Of a DNA stretch of 64,000 bases, positions 1 through 8,517 are shown in pieces. The stretch is from Geobacter sp. GTDB lineage: Bacteria > Desulfobacterota > Desulfuromonadia > Geobacterales > Geobacteraceae. Made by a program: the position numbers and the translations under genes. The notes under the pieces were generated by a model that saw only the letters and a program-made list of their open reading frames with translations, made no database searches and was not told where the DNA came from. The stretch covers positions 16,217-80,216 of the forward strand of contig DNJC01000018.1 of assembly GCA_003490025.1 (NCBI GenBank), in the 5' to 3' direction. How positions within the stretch are numbered: the first letter of the stretch is position 1; the number at the start of each line of letters is the position of its first letter.

Positions 1-366
1 ATCCTCGCCTTCCGGGGGTTCTCCGGGATAGCGGTCACCGAGATCTCCGAGCGGATCAAGATCACCGGCAACAGGATCACCGGCAACAGGTCCAAAACCG
101 GCGGCCTTTACAACTACGCCTCGAACTACGGCATAAACATCGGGGTGGCCAGCATCAACCCGCCGACCACCAGCGGAGAGTGCGTCGTCTCGCACAACAC
201 GATCTCGGAGTGCATAGATTACGACATCTATTCGCCGCAATACGTCGATTTCCACAGCAAGAGAAACGTCCAGAAGCCGAGCCTGGTCTTCGGGAACAGA
301 TGCGATCCCGCAAAGACACTGGTGTTCGGGAACAAGGCCAAGGCCGCACCGGGTAAGCGCCGGTAG
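1..366 (+). CDS. C-terminal part of a parallel beta-helix protein (5' end outside the window)
   Basis: The frame is open from the first base, so this is the last ~121 codons of a longer gene. Short repeated rungs are visible (ITGNRITGNR; later VVSHNTISEC), the pattern of right-handed parallel beta-helix proteins such as pectate-lyase-like or epimerase-like enzymes. The C-terminus is basic (ends GKRR). It lies 52 bp upstream of a glycosyltransferase on the same strand, so a role in modifying or degrading the locus's own polysaccharide is plausible, but this is inferred from context. The catalytic part, if there is one, is not in the window. Confidence 0.6.
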   Translation: MLAFRGFSGIAVTEISERIKITGNRITGNRSKTGGLYNYASNYGINIGVASINPPTTSGECVVSHNTISECIDYDIYSPQYVDFHSKRNVQKPSLVFGNRCDPAKTLVFGNKAKAAPGKRR

Positions 367-418
367 CCGCCGGCCGGCGTTCCCCCCCCTCCCGCGAGGG
401 GATAGGGAGACAAAGAAA

Positions 419-1348
419 ATGCACCAACCCAAAGTCAGCATCGTCATGCCGGTGTACAACACGCTGCCGTACCTGGAAGAGGCGATCCGTTCCATCTATG
501 CCCAGACCTACCGCAACTGGGAACTGGTGATAGTGGACGACGCCTCGACTGACGGTTCCTGGGAGTTCGTCAGCAGGATCCGGGACGAAAGGGTGCGGGT
601 GTGGCGCAACGAGCGCAACATGAGGAATTCGTTCACCCTGAACCGGGCCATCTCCCTCGCCGGCGGCGAGTATATCGCCAAGATGGACGCCGACGACGTC
701 AGCTTCCCTGAGCGGATCGAGAGGCAGATCGATTTTCTCCTGCGAAACCCGGAGGTCGACGCGGTCGGCTGCGGCCTGTACCGGGTGGACAAGGAGCTGA
801 ACCTCATCACGGTAAACAGGCCCCCCGCCTCGCACCGGGAGATCGTCCGGTTCATAGCCCTCGGCAGGAAGTTCATCTTCGGACCGTCCTTTCCCATCAC
901 CGACGGCTGCCTGGTGGCGAAGAGGGAATGGTTCGAGCGCTGGAAATACGATCCCGGCATCCCGTACGCGCAGGATTTCGACCAGAACCTCAGGTCACAT
1001 TACACCAGCGTGTTCGCCAACATCTCCGATCCGCTGTACCTATACCGGCGGGTCGGCGTGACCTCGTCGTGGCTAAGCCAGACCAAGGCGGTGCGCTACA
1101 AGCTGACCAGCCTTCTGAGGCACGGTTTCAAGAAGAGCAACCTGGGGCTCTCCGTGCTGGCCTTGGTTTCCCTGGCCCTGCGACCCCTCTTCGCCTACCT
1201 GACCTCGCTGTACGTGATTATGGTGGGGAGAAAGGCGGGGTTGCGCACGGCTGGGGGAGGGCGCTCTCCCGGCAAGGAAGAGAGGAGCATGATGCAGGCG
1301 ATGGAAGCGGTCAGGAAGGCGACCATCCCGTTGGCCGAGGGGAGCTGA
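419..1348 (+). CDS. Family 2 glycosyltransferase
   Basis: This 309-residue protein starts with the GT2 (GT-A fold) signature: SIVMPVYNTLPYLEEAIRS, then VIVDDASTDGS at about residues 38-48. The metal/nucleotide-sugar binding motif is seen in KMDADDVSFPERI at about residues 85-97. A hydrophobic stretch near residues 240-270 (LALVSLALRPLFAYLTSLYVIM) may attach it to the membrane. It probably adds one sugar of the exopolysaccharide repeat unit on the cytoplasmic side; donor and acceptor cannot be told from sequence. The ATG follows a GGGAGA-type ribosome binding site, and the stop is 3 bp before the deacetylase start, so the two are probably cotranscribed. Confidence 0.9.
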   Translation: MHQPKVSIVMPVYNTLPYLEEAIRSIYAQTYRNWELVIVDDASTDGSWEFVSRIRDERVRVWRNERNMRNSFTLNRAISLAGGEYIAKMDADDVSFPERIERQIDFLLRNPEVDAVGCGLYRVDKELNLITVNRPPASHREIVRFIALGRKFIFGPSFPITDGCLVAKREWFERWKYDPGIPYAQDFDQNLRSHYTSVFANISDPLYLYRRVGVTSSWLSQTKAVRYKLTSLLRHGFKKSNLGLSVLALVSLALRPLFAYLTSLYVIMVGRKAGLRTAGGGRSPGKEERSMMQAMEAVRKATIPLAEGS

Positions 1349-1351
1349 GCC

Positions 1352-2161
1352 ATGCGAACCTCCCTGAAAAGCGGCGCGCTCCGGCTCGCCGCGTCCGCGC
1401 TGCACAAGGTGGGGGCTTTCGATGCCAGGCGGCTGCGGATACTGACGTTCCATAGCGTGCAGGACCATCCCAAGGGGAAGTGGCATACCCCCGTCGCCGT
1501 CTTCGAGAGCCAGATGCGTTACCTGCGCGATGCCGGCTATCGCAGCTACACGGTGAGGGAGATAGCCGGGGAGTGGCCGGAACCGGCGCTGCGCAGGGAA
1601 AAGGGGGTGGCGCTGACCTTCGACGACGGGCTCCTCAACAACTTCACCGTCGTCTGCGACATCCTGGCAAGGTACGGCCTGAGCGCAACCTTCTTCATCT
1701 CCACGGAAAACGTCGGGGTCATGCGGAACCCGCCGGTAAGCAGGGGGCTGGAATACTTCCGCCGCACTCCGATGCTCAATTGGGACGACGTGCGGGAACT
1801 GCACAAAAGAGGCTTCGAGATCGGTTCGCACTCCCACTCGCACGACCTGATCGCCGGCATGCCGAGGACGAAGGCGCGCGAGAACATCGCCGCATCGAAG
1901 CGCGTGCTGGAAACCGAACTGGGGGCGGAGGCGGTGAGTTTCGCCTACCCCTTCGGGCACCGGAGTGCTTTCGCTCCCTGGACCGGGAAGATCCTCGGGG
2001 AACTGGGTTTCAGGGCCGGATGCACCCAGATGGGAGGCCCCCTGTCGGAGGACCACGATCTGCTGGAACTGCCGCGGATCGGCATCAAGGGGAGCGACTC
2101 GCAGGAGGTCTTCCGGCAGAAGGTGTCGGGAAGCTACGATTTCGTGAAATGGATTTCATAG
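1352..2161 (+). CDS. Polysaccharide deacetylase (NodB/CE4 family)
   Basis: This 269-residue protein has the NodB homology domain: LTFHSV near residue 31, the metal-binding TFDDG motif at about residues 89-93, the histidine motif GSHSHSHD at about residues 168-175, and YPFGHRS near residue 203. The family removes N- or O-acetyl groups from polysaccharides such as chitin-like or GlcNAc-containing EPS. No clear signal peptide is seen. Similar deacetylases occur in exosortase-linked EPS loci. It starts 3 bp after the GT2 gene and ends 9 bp before the next glycosyltransferase, consistent with one transcript. Confidence 0.9.
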   Translation: MRTSLKSGALRLAASALHKVGAFDARRLRILTFHSVQDHPKGKWHTPVAVFESQMRYLRDAGYRSYTVREIAGEWPEPALRREKGVALTFDDGLLNNFTVVCDILARYGLSATFFISTENVGVMRNPPVSRGLEYFRRTPMLNWDDVRELHKRGFEIGSHSHSHDLIAGMPRTKARENIAASKRVLETELGAEAVSFAYPFGHRSAFAPWTGKILGELGFRAGCTQMGGPLSEDHDLLELPRIGIKGSDSQEVFRQKVSGSYDFVKWIS

Positions 2162-2170
2162 GGTGAAGCG

Positions 2171-3370
2171 GTGGTTATGAGAGCAAAAGGAAAAATCAAG
2201 GTCGCAATATTCGGGCACTACACCCCCATCTACCGCAAGGGGGTGCTGGAGAAGCTTTCCTTCATGGAGGATATCGAGCTGACGGTCTGTTCCACAGCGG
2301 ATTTCCCCGCCGGCCTCAGGATGATAAAGCCGGAAGAGGTGAGCTTCAGCTTGCTGGATATCCGGACCCATCTGCTCAGGATTCCCTTCACGAAAAAGAC
2401 CTTTTCCCTGCAGCCTGCCATGCTGTCCGCGGTCCTTGGCGGCTCGCACGACGTCTATATCCTCCCCAATACCTTGTCCTACCTCGATGTCTGGGCCTGT
2501 CTGGCCGCCTCCCGTCTTCTGGGCAGAAAAGTCTGCCTCTGGGGGCACGGCAAAGGCTCCTTGAACGGGACCGTCGCCCGGTGGTTCAGAAAGCTGTTCA
2601 TGAATAGCGCCGACGCCCTGGTCTTCTATTCCGATGCGGCCAAGAAGGCGTGGCAACAGTCGGGCATCCCGAAAGAGAAGATGTTCGTTGCCTACAACGC
2701 CCTGGACACGGACCAATCCGCCCGGATACGGACCGAGATATCGGGCGATGATACCGCCGCGTTCACCGCTTCGCTCGGGCTGCAAGGCAAAAAGATCATC
2801 GTCTTCACCGGGCGCCTGCTGGAGCGAAAGCGCCCGGACCTGATCGTCGAGGCCATGGCCCTGGTCGTCGGGAAAGTCCCGGAAGCGCACGCCATACTCA
2901 TCGGTGCGGGTCCCATGAGAGAGACCATCGAAATGCGCGTCAGGGAACTGGCCCTGGAAACCCATGTCACGATGGCCGGTGCGATTTTCGAAGAGAGAAG
3001 CATCGCGCATTACCTCTTGGCCGCCAAAATCGCGGTGATACCTTCCCACGCCGGACTTTTCATCCAGCATGCCTTCGCTTACGGCCTGCCTATCGTCGTG
3101 GGCGATAACCTGCGGCTGCACCCGCCGGAGATCGAGCTCGTGCAGGAAGGGGAGACCGGCCTCTTTTTCCGGGACGCGGACGCGGCGCATCTCGCGGAGC
3201 GCTTGCTGGAACTCTTCGCGAACGAGGAAAAGCGCCAGGAGATGTCCGTCAAGGCCAGGAAGACCATCGAGAACAAGTACAACGTGGACAGCATGGCGCG
3301 AGGGCTGTCGCAGGCGATACGCTACAGCTTCGCCAAGGGCCGGACCCGAATAATCAAACCTGATTGGTAG
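2171..3370 (+). CDS. Family 4 glycosyltransferase
   Basis: This 399-residue GT-B fold protein has the C-terminal donor-binding half recognisable from FTGRLLERKRPDLIVEAM (about residues 214-232) and HAFAYGLPIVVGDN (about 300-313). The usual EX7E pair of GT4 enzymes is not evident; the segment reads SHAGLFIQHAFAYGLP, as in a subset of GT4 proteins. The start shown is GTG 2171; ATG 2177, two codons on, is an equally good choice. It is likely a cytoplasmic transferase of the EPS locus. It ends just as a palindromic intergenic repeat begins. Confidence 0.87.
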   Translation: MVMRAKGKIKVAIFGHYTPIYRKGVLEKLSFMEDIELTVCSTADFPAGLRMIKPEEVSFSLLDIRTHLLRIPFTKKTFSLQPAMLSAVLGGSHDVYILPNTLSYLDVWACLAASRLLGRKVCLWGHGKGSLNGTVARWFRKLFMNSADALVFYSDAAKKAWQQSGIPKEKMFVAYNALDTDQSARIRTEISGDDTAAFTASLGLQGKKIIVFTGRLLERKRPDLIVEAMALVVGKVPEAHAILIGAGPMRETIEMRVRELALETHVTMAGAIFEERSIAHYLLAAKIAVIPSHAGLFIQHAFAYGLPIVVGDNLRLHPPEIELVQEGETGLFFRDADAAHLAERLLELFANEEKRQEMSVKARKTIENKYNVDSMARGLSQAIRYSFAKGRTRIIKPDW

Positions 3371-3424
3371 GGGCGAATAACCATTCGCCCTGATTGGTTG
3401 GGGCGAATAATCATTCGCCCCTAC
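3366..3424. repeat. Two tandem copies of a GC-rich palindromic intergenic repeat
   Basis: Two 30-bp units lie head to tail: TTGGTAGGGGCGAATAA plus CCATTCGCCC, then TTGGTTGGGGCGAATAA plus TCATTCGCCCCTAC. Each is a near-perfect inverted repeat (GGGGCGAATAA... with ...ATTCGCCC). The same unit occurs as a perfect palindrome at 5685-5712. This is REP-like dispersed repeat DNA; the first copy overlaps the stop codon of the upstream glycosyltransferase gene. Confidence 0.85.
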
Positions 3425-3442
3425 ATCAATCTCCTCTCCGAT

Positions 3443-3463
3443 GGGGGAGGGACGTGTAGCGGA
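3443..3463. repeat. Copy of a second dispersed repeat (GGGGGAGGGACGTGT type)
   Basis: The 21 bp here match 58686-58706 at 20 of 21 positions, 55 kb away and also between genes. It directly follows the palindromic pair at 3366-3424, so composite repeat islands seem to be a habit of this genome. Confidence 0.6.
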
Positions 3464-3500
3464 AGATGGTCAGCCAATCTGGTAATCAAACGAGGGTGAT

Positions 3501-5663
3501 ATGCAGCAATTGACGCAGAAATTGAAGAACGGCTCAATGCAGGTACTGGAAGTCCCCTGGCCCGCTCTGTCCGCCGGCCAGGTGCTGGTGCGAAACCACT
3601 ATTCGCTGATCAGCGCCGGCACCGAGGGGAGCACGGTGAAGACCGCCCGCGCCGGGTTCATCGCCAAGGCGAAGGAGCGTCCCCAGCAGGTGAAGCAGGT
3701 CCTTGGCACGCTCCGCTCGCAGGGGTTCACCCAGACCTACCGGGCCGTGATGAAAAAGCTGGACGCCTACTCGCCGCTTGGATACTCCAGCGCCGGCGAG
3801 GTGGTCGATGTCGCCCCGGACGTCCGCGACTTCAAGAGGGGGGACAGGGTGGCGTGCGCCGGGCTGACCGCGAGCCACGCCGAAATCGTGGCGGTACCGG
3901 CAAACCTCTGCGTGCGGCTTTCGGCAGACGCCGATCTGAGACAGGCCGCCTACAACACCCTCGGGGTGATCGCCATGCAGGGGGTGCGTCAGGCCGACTT
4001 GAGGCTCGGGGAGAGCTGTGTCATCATCGGCATGGGCCTTCTGGGCCAGTTGACCGCACTGATCCTGCGGGCCTCGGGGGTGCGCGTTGTGGGTATCGAC
4101 ATCGACCGGGCCATGGTCGAGACGGCGAGGCTTCACTGCCTCGATCTCGCGCTGACCCGGGACGACCCCGGCATCGAGGGGAAGATCGCTGCCTTTTCCG
4201 GCGGCATCGGCTGCGACGCTGTCATCATAACCGCCGCAACCTCGTCCACCGACCCGATCAACTTCGCGGGGGCGATCAGCCGCAAGTGCGGGACGGTGGT
4301 CGTCGTGGGCGCCGTCCCGACCGGCTTCGACCGCGAACCCCATTACTACAGGAAGGAACTGCAGCTGAAGATGTCCTGCTCCTACGGCCCGGGACGCTAC
4401 GACCCGAACTACGAGGAGAAGGGGATCGACTACCCCGCCGCCTACGTCCGCTGGACGGAGAACCGCAACATGCAGGCGTTCCAGGAACTGCTGGCCAGAA
4501 GGAGCATCGATCTCGGTTACCTGACCACGCATTCCTTCGACCTCGAGGAGGCGCAGGACGCCTACGACATGATGATGGCGAAGTCCGAGCCGTACATCGG
4601 CATCCTGATCAGGTACGACCTGGCCAAGGAGCTTCCCCCCTCGCGCCCCCCCATGCCGCTGCGCACCCTTGCTCCGAGGGAGAAGGCGCCGGCCGTCGGG
4701 ATCGGCTTCATCGGGGCGGGCTCCTACGCCCAGAGCCACCTGCTCCCCAATATCCCCAAGGAGCGCGGCGTCTCCCTGGTGTCCGTGGCCAACGCCACCG
4801 GGACCGGAGCGCGCTCGGTGGGAGACCGCTTCGGTTTTGCCTCCTGCAGCGGCGATTCCTTCCAGGTCCTGAGGGACCCCCGCGTCAATACCGTATTCAT
4901 CGCCACCCGCCACGATTCCCACGCCGACTACGTCGTGCAGGCGCTGGAGGCCGGGCTGAACGTCTTCGTGGAAAAGCCGCTTTGCCTTACCGGGGACGAA
5001 CTGAAGCGGATAGCTTCGCTGTACTGGTCGCCCAGGGAAGTGGGGAGGGAACCGCTGCTGATGGTTGGCTTCAACCGCCGCTTCTCGCCGCTCGCCCGGG
5101 AGATGAAACGGATCGTCGGCGAGGCGCCCCTCTCCGCCGTCTACCGGGTCAACGCCGGCGCCATCCCCGCCGACTCCTGGATACAGGACCCCGCCGTGGG
5201 AGGGGGAAGGGTGATCGGCGAGGTCTGCCATTTCGTGGATTTCCTGATCTTTCTCACCGGATCGCTTCCGGTTTCCGTGCACGCCGCAGCCATGGAGGCC
5301 CCCGGAAACCTGCTCGATTCCGTCACCGTCACCCTCTCCTTCGCCAACGGCTCCATCGGGACCATCTGCTATTTCTCAGACGGCGACAAGGGGTGTCCCA
5401 AGGAGCGGGTGGAGGTCTTCTCCAGCCGCACCACACTCGTTCTGGACGACTTTCGGTCGCTTACCGTCCATGCCCGCGGCAGGAAGACGGAGAAACGCCT
5501 GGGGAGCCAGGACAAGGGGCAGTCGGCCTGCGTGCGGGAGTTCGTGAACGCCGTCCTGGAGGGGAAGGGGGCGCCGGTCCCTTTCCACGAAATTCATGCC
5601 GCCACCCTGGCAACCTTCCTCATCCTCGACTCCATCCGCACCGGCCAGAGCTGCCGCCTCTGA
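3501..5663 (+). CDS. Two-domain oxidoreductase (alcohol-dehydrogenase-like plus Gfo/Idh/MocA)
   Basis: This 720-residue fusion has a medium-chain dehydrogenase-like N-terminal half (about residues 1-375) with nucleotide-binding GMGLLGQLTALIL, and a Gfo/Idh/MocA half (about 395-720) with GFIGAGSYAQSHLLP, the EKP motif in VEKPLCLTGDEL, and GEVCHFVDF. Such bi-domain proteins are known from polysaccharide loci next to heparinase-type genes, as here; they are thought to oxidise or reduce a sugar or sugar nucleotide, but the reaction is not settled. The classic zinc-ligand GHE motif is not obvious. ATG 3501 follows GAGGGTGAT. The two nearest genes on each side are EPS genes. Confidence 0.88.
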   Translation: MQQLTQKLKNGSMQVLEVPWPALSAGQVLVRNHYSLISAGTEGSTVKTARAGFIAKAKERPQQVKQVLGTLRSQGFTQTYRAVMKKLDAYSPLGYSSAGEVVDVAPDVRDFKRGDRVACAGLTASHAEIVAVPANLCVRLSADADLRQAAYNTLGVIAMQGVRQADLRLGESCVIIGMGLLGQLTALILRASGVRVVGIDIDRAMVETARLHCLDLALTRDDPGIEGKIAAFSGGIGCDAVIITAATSSTDPINFAGAISRKCGTVVVVGAVPTGFDREPHYYRKELQLKMSCSYGPGRYDPNYEEKGIDYPAAYVRWTENRNMQAFQELLARRSIDLGYLTTHSFDLEEAQDAYDMMMAKSEPYIGILIRYDLAKELPPSRPPMPLRTLAPREKAPAVGIGFIGAGSYAQSHLLPNIPKERGVSLVSVANATGTGARSVGDRFGFASCSGDSFQVLRDPRVNTVFIATRHDSHADYVVQALEAGLNVFVEKPLCLTGDELKRIASLYWSPREVGREPLLMVGFNRRFSPLAREMKRIVGEAPLSAVYRVNAGAIPADSWIQDPAVGGGRVIGEVCHFVDFLIFLTGSLPVSVHAAAMEAPGNLLDSVTVTLSFANGSIGTICYFSDGDKGCPKERVEVFSSRTTLVLDDFRSLTVHARGRKTEKRLGSQDKGQSACVREFVNAVLEGKGAPVPFHEIHAATLATFLILDSIRTGQSCRL

Positions 5664-5684
5664 CGCCCCAGCCCCCGCCCTGGC

Positions 5685-5712
5685 GTAGGGGCGAATAATT
5701 ATTCGCCCCTAC
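5685..5712. repeat. Perfect 28-bp palindrome, same family as 3366-3424
   Basis: GTAGGGGCGAATAA is followed directly by its exact reverse complement TTATTCGCCCCTAC. It sits 22 bp after the stop of the two-domain oxidoreductase. No T-run follows, so it is more likely a REP-type repeat than a classic terminator. Confidence 0.85.
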
Positions 5713-5780
5713 CCCCGACTACCAACCCGCACGATGCTGTCCTTTTTCCCTCACCGCCAAACTTTAAGACGGCTGTCGTT

Positions 5781-5790
5781 TCGATGTAAC
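5781..5790 (+). promoter_or_regulatory. Candidate shared upstream element TCGATGTAAC, copy 1
   Basis: The 10-mer TCGATGTAAC lies 68-90 bp upstream of the heparinase-type gene (starts at 5858/5870). The same 10-mer lies at a similar distance from the outer-membrane export gene (13,783-13,792). It may be a regulator site or promoter element; the evidence is only recurrence and placement. Confidence 0.25.
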
Positions 5791-5857
5791 AATTCCCTGC
5801 TATGGTCCGATTCGACCTGCACCCACTCCTCCCATTTCTCTTTTAGCGGATAAGCCC

Positions 5858-7681
5858 GTGCCACCAACCATGCTCAAATTCCTGATGCTGCGCCTGAAGC
5901 ACGCCTCGCTTCCCGAACTCTGCTACCGCGCGCGCCAGAGGGCGCGGGGAGCGGGAATCAGGCGAATGGTTGCGAGGCGGCTCCTGCCGCTCGGCATCGC
6001 CCCTGTCTCCCCGGAGGTGCTTCTCGGTCTGGCTCTGCCGGTCTTCCGGCCGGAAGGCTCCCCCGCGGAGGTTCAGGGCATCCTGTCCGGAGAGCGCTTC
6101 ACGCTCAATACGGACCGGTACACCCTGCGGCAATGGGAAGCGGAGCTTTCCGGGCGCGGCGGGGCGGGGGGCGCCGGCACTCCGGATATACGGGCGGTCT
6201 GGGAGCCGGCACGGCTGCAGCACGTAACCTTGCTGCTCGCATACCTATCCGGCCGTGAAGAGGGTGAGAACCTCCCGGCGGTTCGCGAGTTCGCCCGCCA
6301 GGAACTGCTGGGGTGGCTCGACGCCAACCCGTTTCTGCAGGGTCCCCACTACCGTTCGGCAATGGAATGCGCCCTGCGCATCCCGGTCTTTTTCTACGCC
6401 ATGAAGCTGCTGGACAACCTCTCCCCCGCCGAGTCCACCAGGGTGGGCGAGGCGGCCTATGCCCACGCCCTCTGGGTGGAGGCGAACCTCTCGCTCCACT
6501 CGTCGCGGGGCAACCACACCGTCTGCGAGGCGGCGGGGCTCGTGTTCGGAGGGGCGATGTTCCGCGATGCGGAGCGGGGGCGTCACTGGCTTGCCAGGGG
6601 GATCGCCCTGCTCGGGGAGGAACTGGTGCGGCAGGTGCTGGACGACGGCGGCGCGCTGGAACAGTCGCTCTCCTACCACCGTTTCGTGCTGGACCTGTAC
6701 TGGCTGACGGCCGATTTCCTCGAGGGTAGCGGCCTGCACGACTGCGGCCGGTGGAGATCGAGGCTGCGCAAGGGGGAGGCATTCCTCGGCGCCTTCTCCT
6801 CCCCCGGCGGGCGCCTCCCGGCCCTGGGGGATTCGGACGACGGTCATGCCGTGGCTCCCGGTCTCGCTCCCGCCAGGGAGGCGCTCCCCTTGCCGAAGAG
6901 CGGGTGCCGCGCCTTCCCCGCTGCCGGGTACACGGTATTCGCCGCGGCAGGGGGGATGCGGCTCACCTTCGACCACGGGCCGCTGGGGATGCCCCCCCTG
7001 AACAACCACGGCCACGCGGACGCCCTGTCGCTCACCCTTTCGCTGGCGGGAAACGACCTCCTGGTCGATCCCGGGACCTACCGTTACAACGGCGAGCCCT
7101 CCTGGCGCAGCTACTTCAAGGGAACGGCGGCCCACAACACCGTCACCATCGACGGACTGGACCAGGCGGTGCAGGAAACCGGCTTCATCTGGAGCAATCC
7201 CTACGGCTGTCGCGTGCTGCGCCGCGAAGAGGCGCCCCACGGGTACCTCGTGGAGGCTGAGCACGACGGCTACCGGCGGCTCACCGATCCCGTACTGCAC
7301 CGGCGCGCCGTCGTCCTTGCGGCGCGCGACGCCCTGGTGGTGAGAGACAGCTTCACCGGGGCCGGGGAGCACCACTTCGACCTCCATTTCCACCTGCACC
7401 CTGAGGCGGCGGTAACCCGGGACGGCGAGTGCTGGCACGTGCAGAGGGGGGGGAGCCGGATCTGGCTCAGGCTTCTCGGGGAGGGCGATCTGGAGCTGCT
7501 GCACGGAGGGGAGAGTTCCCCCCTTGGGTGGTACTCGCCGGCGTACGGCAGCAAGGTCCCCTCAAAGCTTCTTCGCTGCCGTAAAAGCGGAGCCTGCCGG
7601 TCGACTTCCTTCGGGACGGCCATCGGCTGGGGCGATGCACCTGATATTTCCTGGATGGAGGCCTTGGGAGGCGCGTTATGA
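5858..7681 (+). CDS. Heparinase II/III-family protein (alginate lyase-like)
   Basis: This 607-residue protein has an alpha-toroid N-terminal half (conserved SSRGNHTVCEAAGLVFGG near residues 212-229) and a C-terminal beta-sandwich half with the heparinase II/III motif LNNHGHADALSLTLS (about residues 382-396) and GTAAHNTVTIDG. The His and Asn residues match the catalytic region of PL12/PL15/PL17-type lyases. These enzymes cleave uronic-acid polysaccharides by beta-elimination; in EPS loci they may trim or release the polymer. No clear signal peptide is seen. GTG 5858 is shown; ATG 5870 is as likely. Its stop overlaps the next start (ATGA, 4 bp). Confidence 0.87.
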   Translation: MPPTMLKFLMLRLKHASLPELCYRARQRARGAGIRRMVARRLLPLGIAPVSPEVLLGLALPVFRPEGSPAEVQGILSGERFTLNTDRYTLRQWEAELSGRGGAGGAGTPDIRAVWEPARLQHVTLLLAYLSGREEGENLPAVREFARQELLGWLDANPFLQGPHYRSAMECALRIPVFFYAMKLLDNLSPAESTRVGEAAYAHALWVEANLSLHSSRGNHTVCEAAGLVFGGAMFRDAERGRHWLARGIALLGEELVRQVLDDGGALEQSLSYHRFVLDLYWLTADFLEGSGLHDCGRWRSRLRKGEAFLGAFSSPGGRLPALGDSDDGHAVAPGLAPAREALPLPKSGCRAFPAAGYTVFAAAGGMRLTFDHGPLGMPPLNNHGHADALSLTLSLAGNDLLVDPGTYRYNGEPSWRSYFKGTAAHNTVTIDGLDQAVQETGFIWSNPYGCRVLRREEAPHGYLVEAEHDGYRRLTDPVLHRRAVVLAARDALVVRDSFTGAGEHHFDLHFHLHPEAAVTRDGECWHVQRGGSRIWLRLLGEGDLELLHGGESSPLGWYSPAYGSKVPSKLLRCRKSGACRSTSFGTAIGWGDAPDISWMEALGGAL

Positions 7682-8514
7682 ATGGGAGACTCGGCATACT
7701 GGAGACCTGGGTCGACCCGGTCACCATGGAGAAGGCCGTGGCGGCGGTCGAGGGGTACGTGGAAAAGGGAGAAAGGGCGCACGCGATCTTCGCCGTCAAC
7801 CCGGAGAAGAACTATTCGGTCCCTAAGGACCCCTCGCTCTACCGTGCCTTTCGCGACGCAGACCTGCTCATTCCGGACGGCATCGGCGTGGTGCTGGCGG
7901 CGCGTCTGCTGCACCGGGCCCGGCTCTCCCGGGTGCCGGGTGTGGAACTGATGGAGGAGATCTGCCGGCTCGCCGCCGCCAAAGGCTACGGGATCTTCCT
8001 ATACGGCGCTCGCGAGGAGGTGAGTGTCGATGCGGCCAGGGTCCTGGCGGAGCGTTACCCGGGGCTCACCGTGGTGGGAAGGGCCAACGGCTTCGTTACC
8101 GAGGAAGGGATGCCGCGGCTGGTGGATGAGATCAACGCCAGCGGCGCCCGCATCCTGTTTCTGGCGCTCGGGTCGCCCCGTCAGGAGAAGTGGTTCGCGA
8201 CGCACCGGGACGAGCTGACCTCGGTGCGCGTCTGCCAGGGGATCGGCGGATCGCTCGATGCGGTCACCGGCAGGGTGAGGCGGGCGCCTCCCGTTTTCTG
8301 CCGGCTCAACCTGGAATGGCTCTACCGCCTGCTCCGCGAGCCTTCCCGCCTGGGGAGGCAGAAGGTGCTGCCGCTGTTCGCGCTCCGGGTCCTGGGACAA
8401 AAACTGAGGCTGATGCTGCAGGCCACGGCACGTCCGGATCGGTCCGGCGCTTCAGGTCGCGGGGCGGGACCCTCCCTGGCTGCCGAAGACGTCTTCGTTC
8501 CCGAGGAGCATTAA
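7678..8514 (+). CDS. WecG/TagA/CpsF-family glycosyltransferase
   Basis: This 278-residue protein has the family signature in order: FAVNPEKNYSV (about residue 38), LLIPDGIGVVLAARLL (about 62-77), RVPGVELMEEICRLA (about 84-98), GIFLYGAREEV, and LFLALGSPRQEKWF (about 160-173). The family transfers ManNAc or ManNAcA onto GlcNAc-PP-undecaprenol as the second committed step. With a WecA-like gene and wecC downstream, a UDP-ManNAcA transferase is the most economical reading. The C-terminal ~40 residues (after LRLMLQATA) are outside the usual ~240-residue family length. The start overlaps the upstream stop, suggesting translational coupling. Confidence 0.88.
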   Translation: MNGRLGILETWVDPVTMEKAVAAVEGYVEKGERAHAIFAVNPEKNYSVPKDPSLYRAFRDADLLIPDGIGVVLAARLLHRARLSRVPGVELMEEICRLAAAKGYGIFLYGAREEVSVDAARVLAERYPGLTVVGRANGFVTEEGMPRLVDEINASGARILFLALGSPRQEKWFATHRDELTSVRVCQGIGGSLDAVTGRVRRAPPVFCRLNLEWLYRLLREPSRLGRQKVLPLFALRVLGQKLRLMLQATARPDRSGASGRGAGPSLAAEDVFVPEEH

Positions 8515-8517
8515 CCT

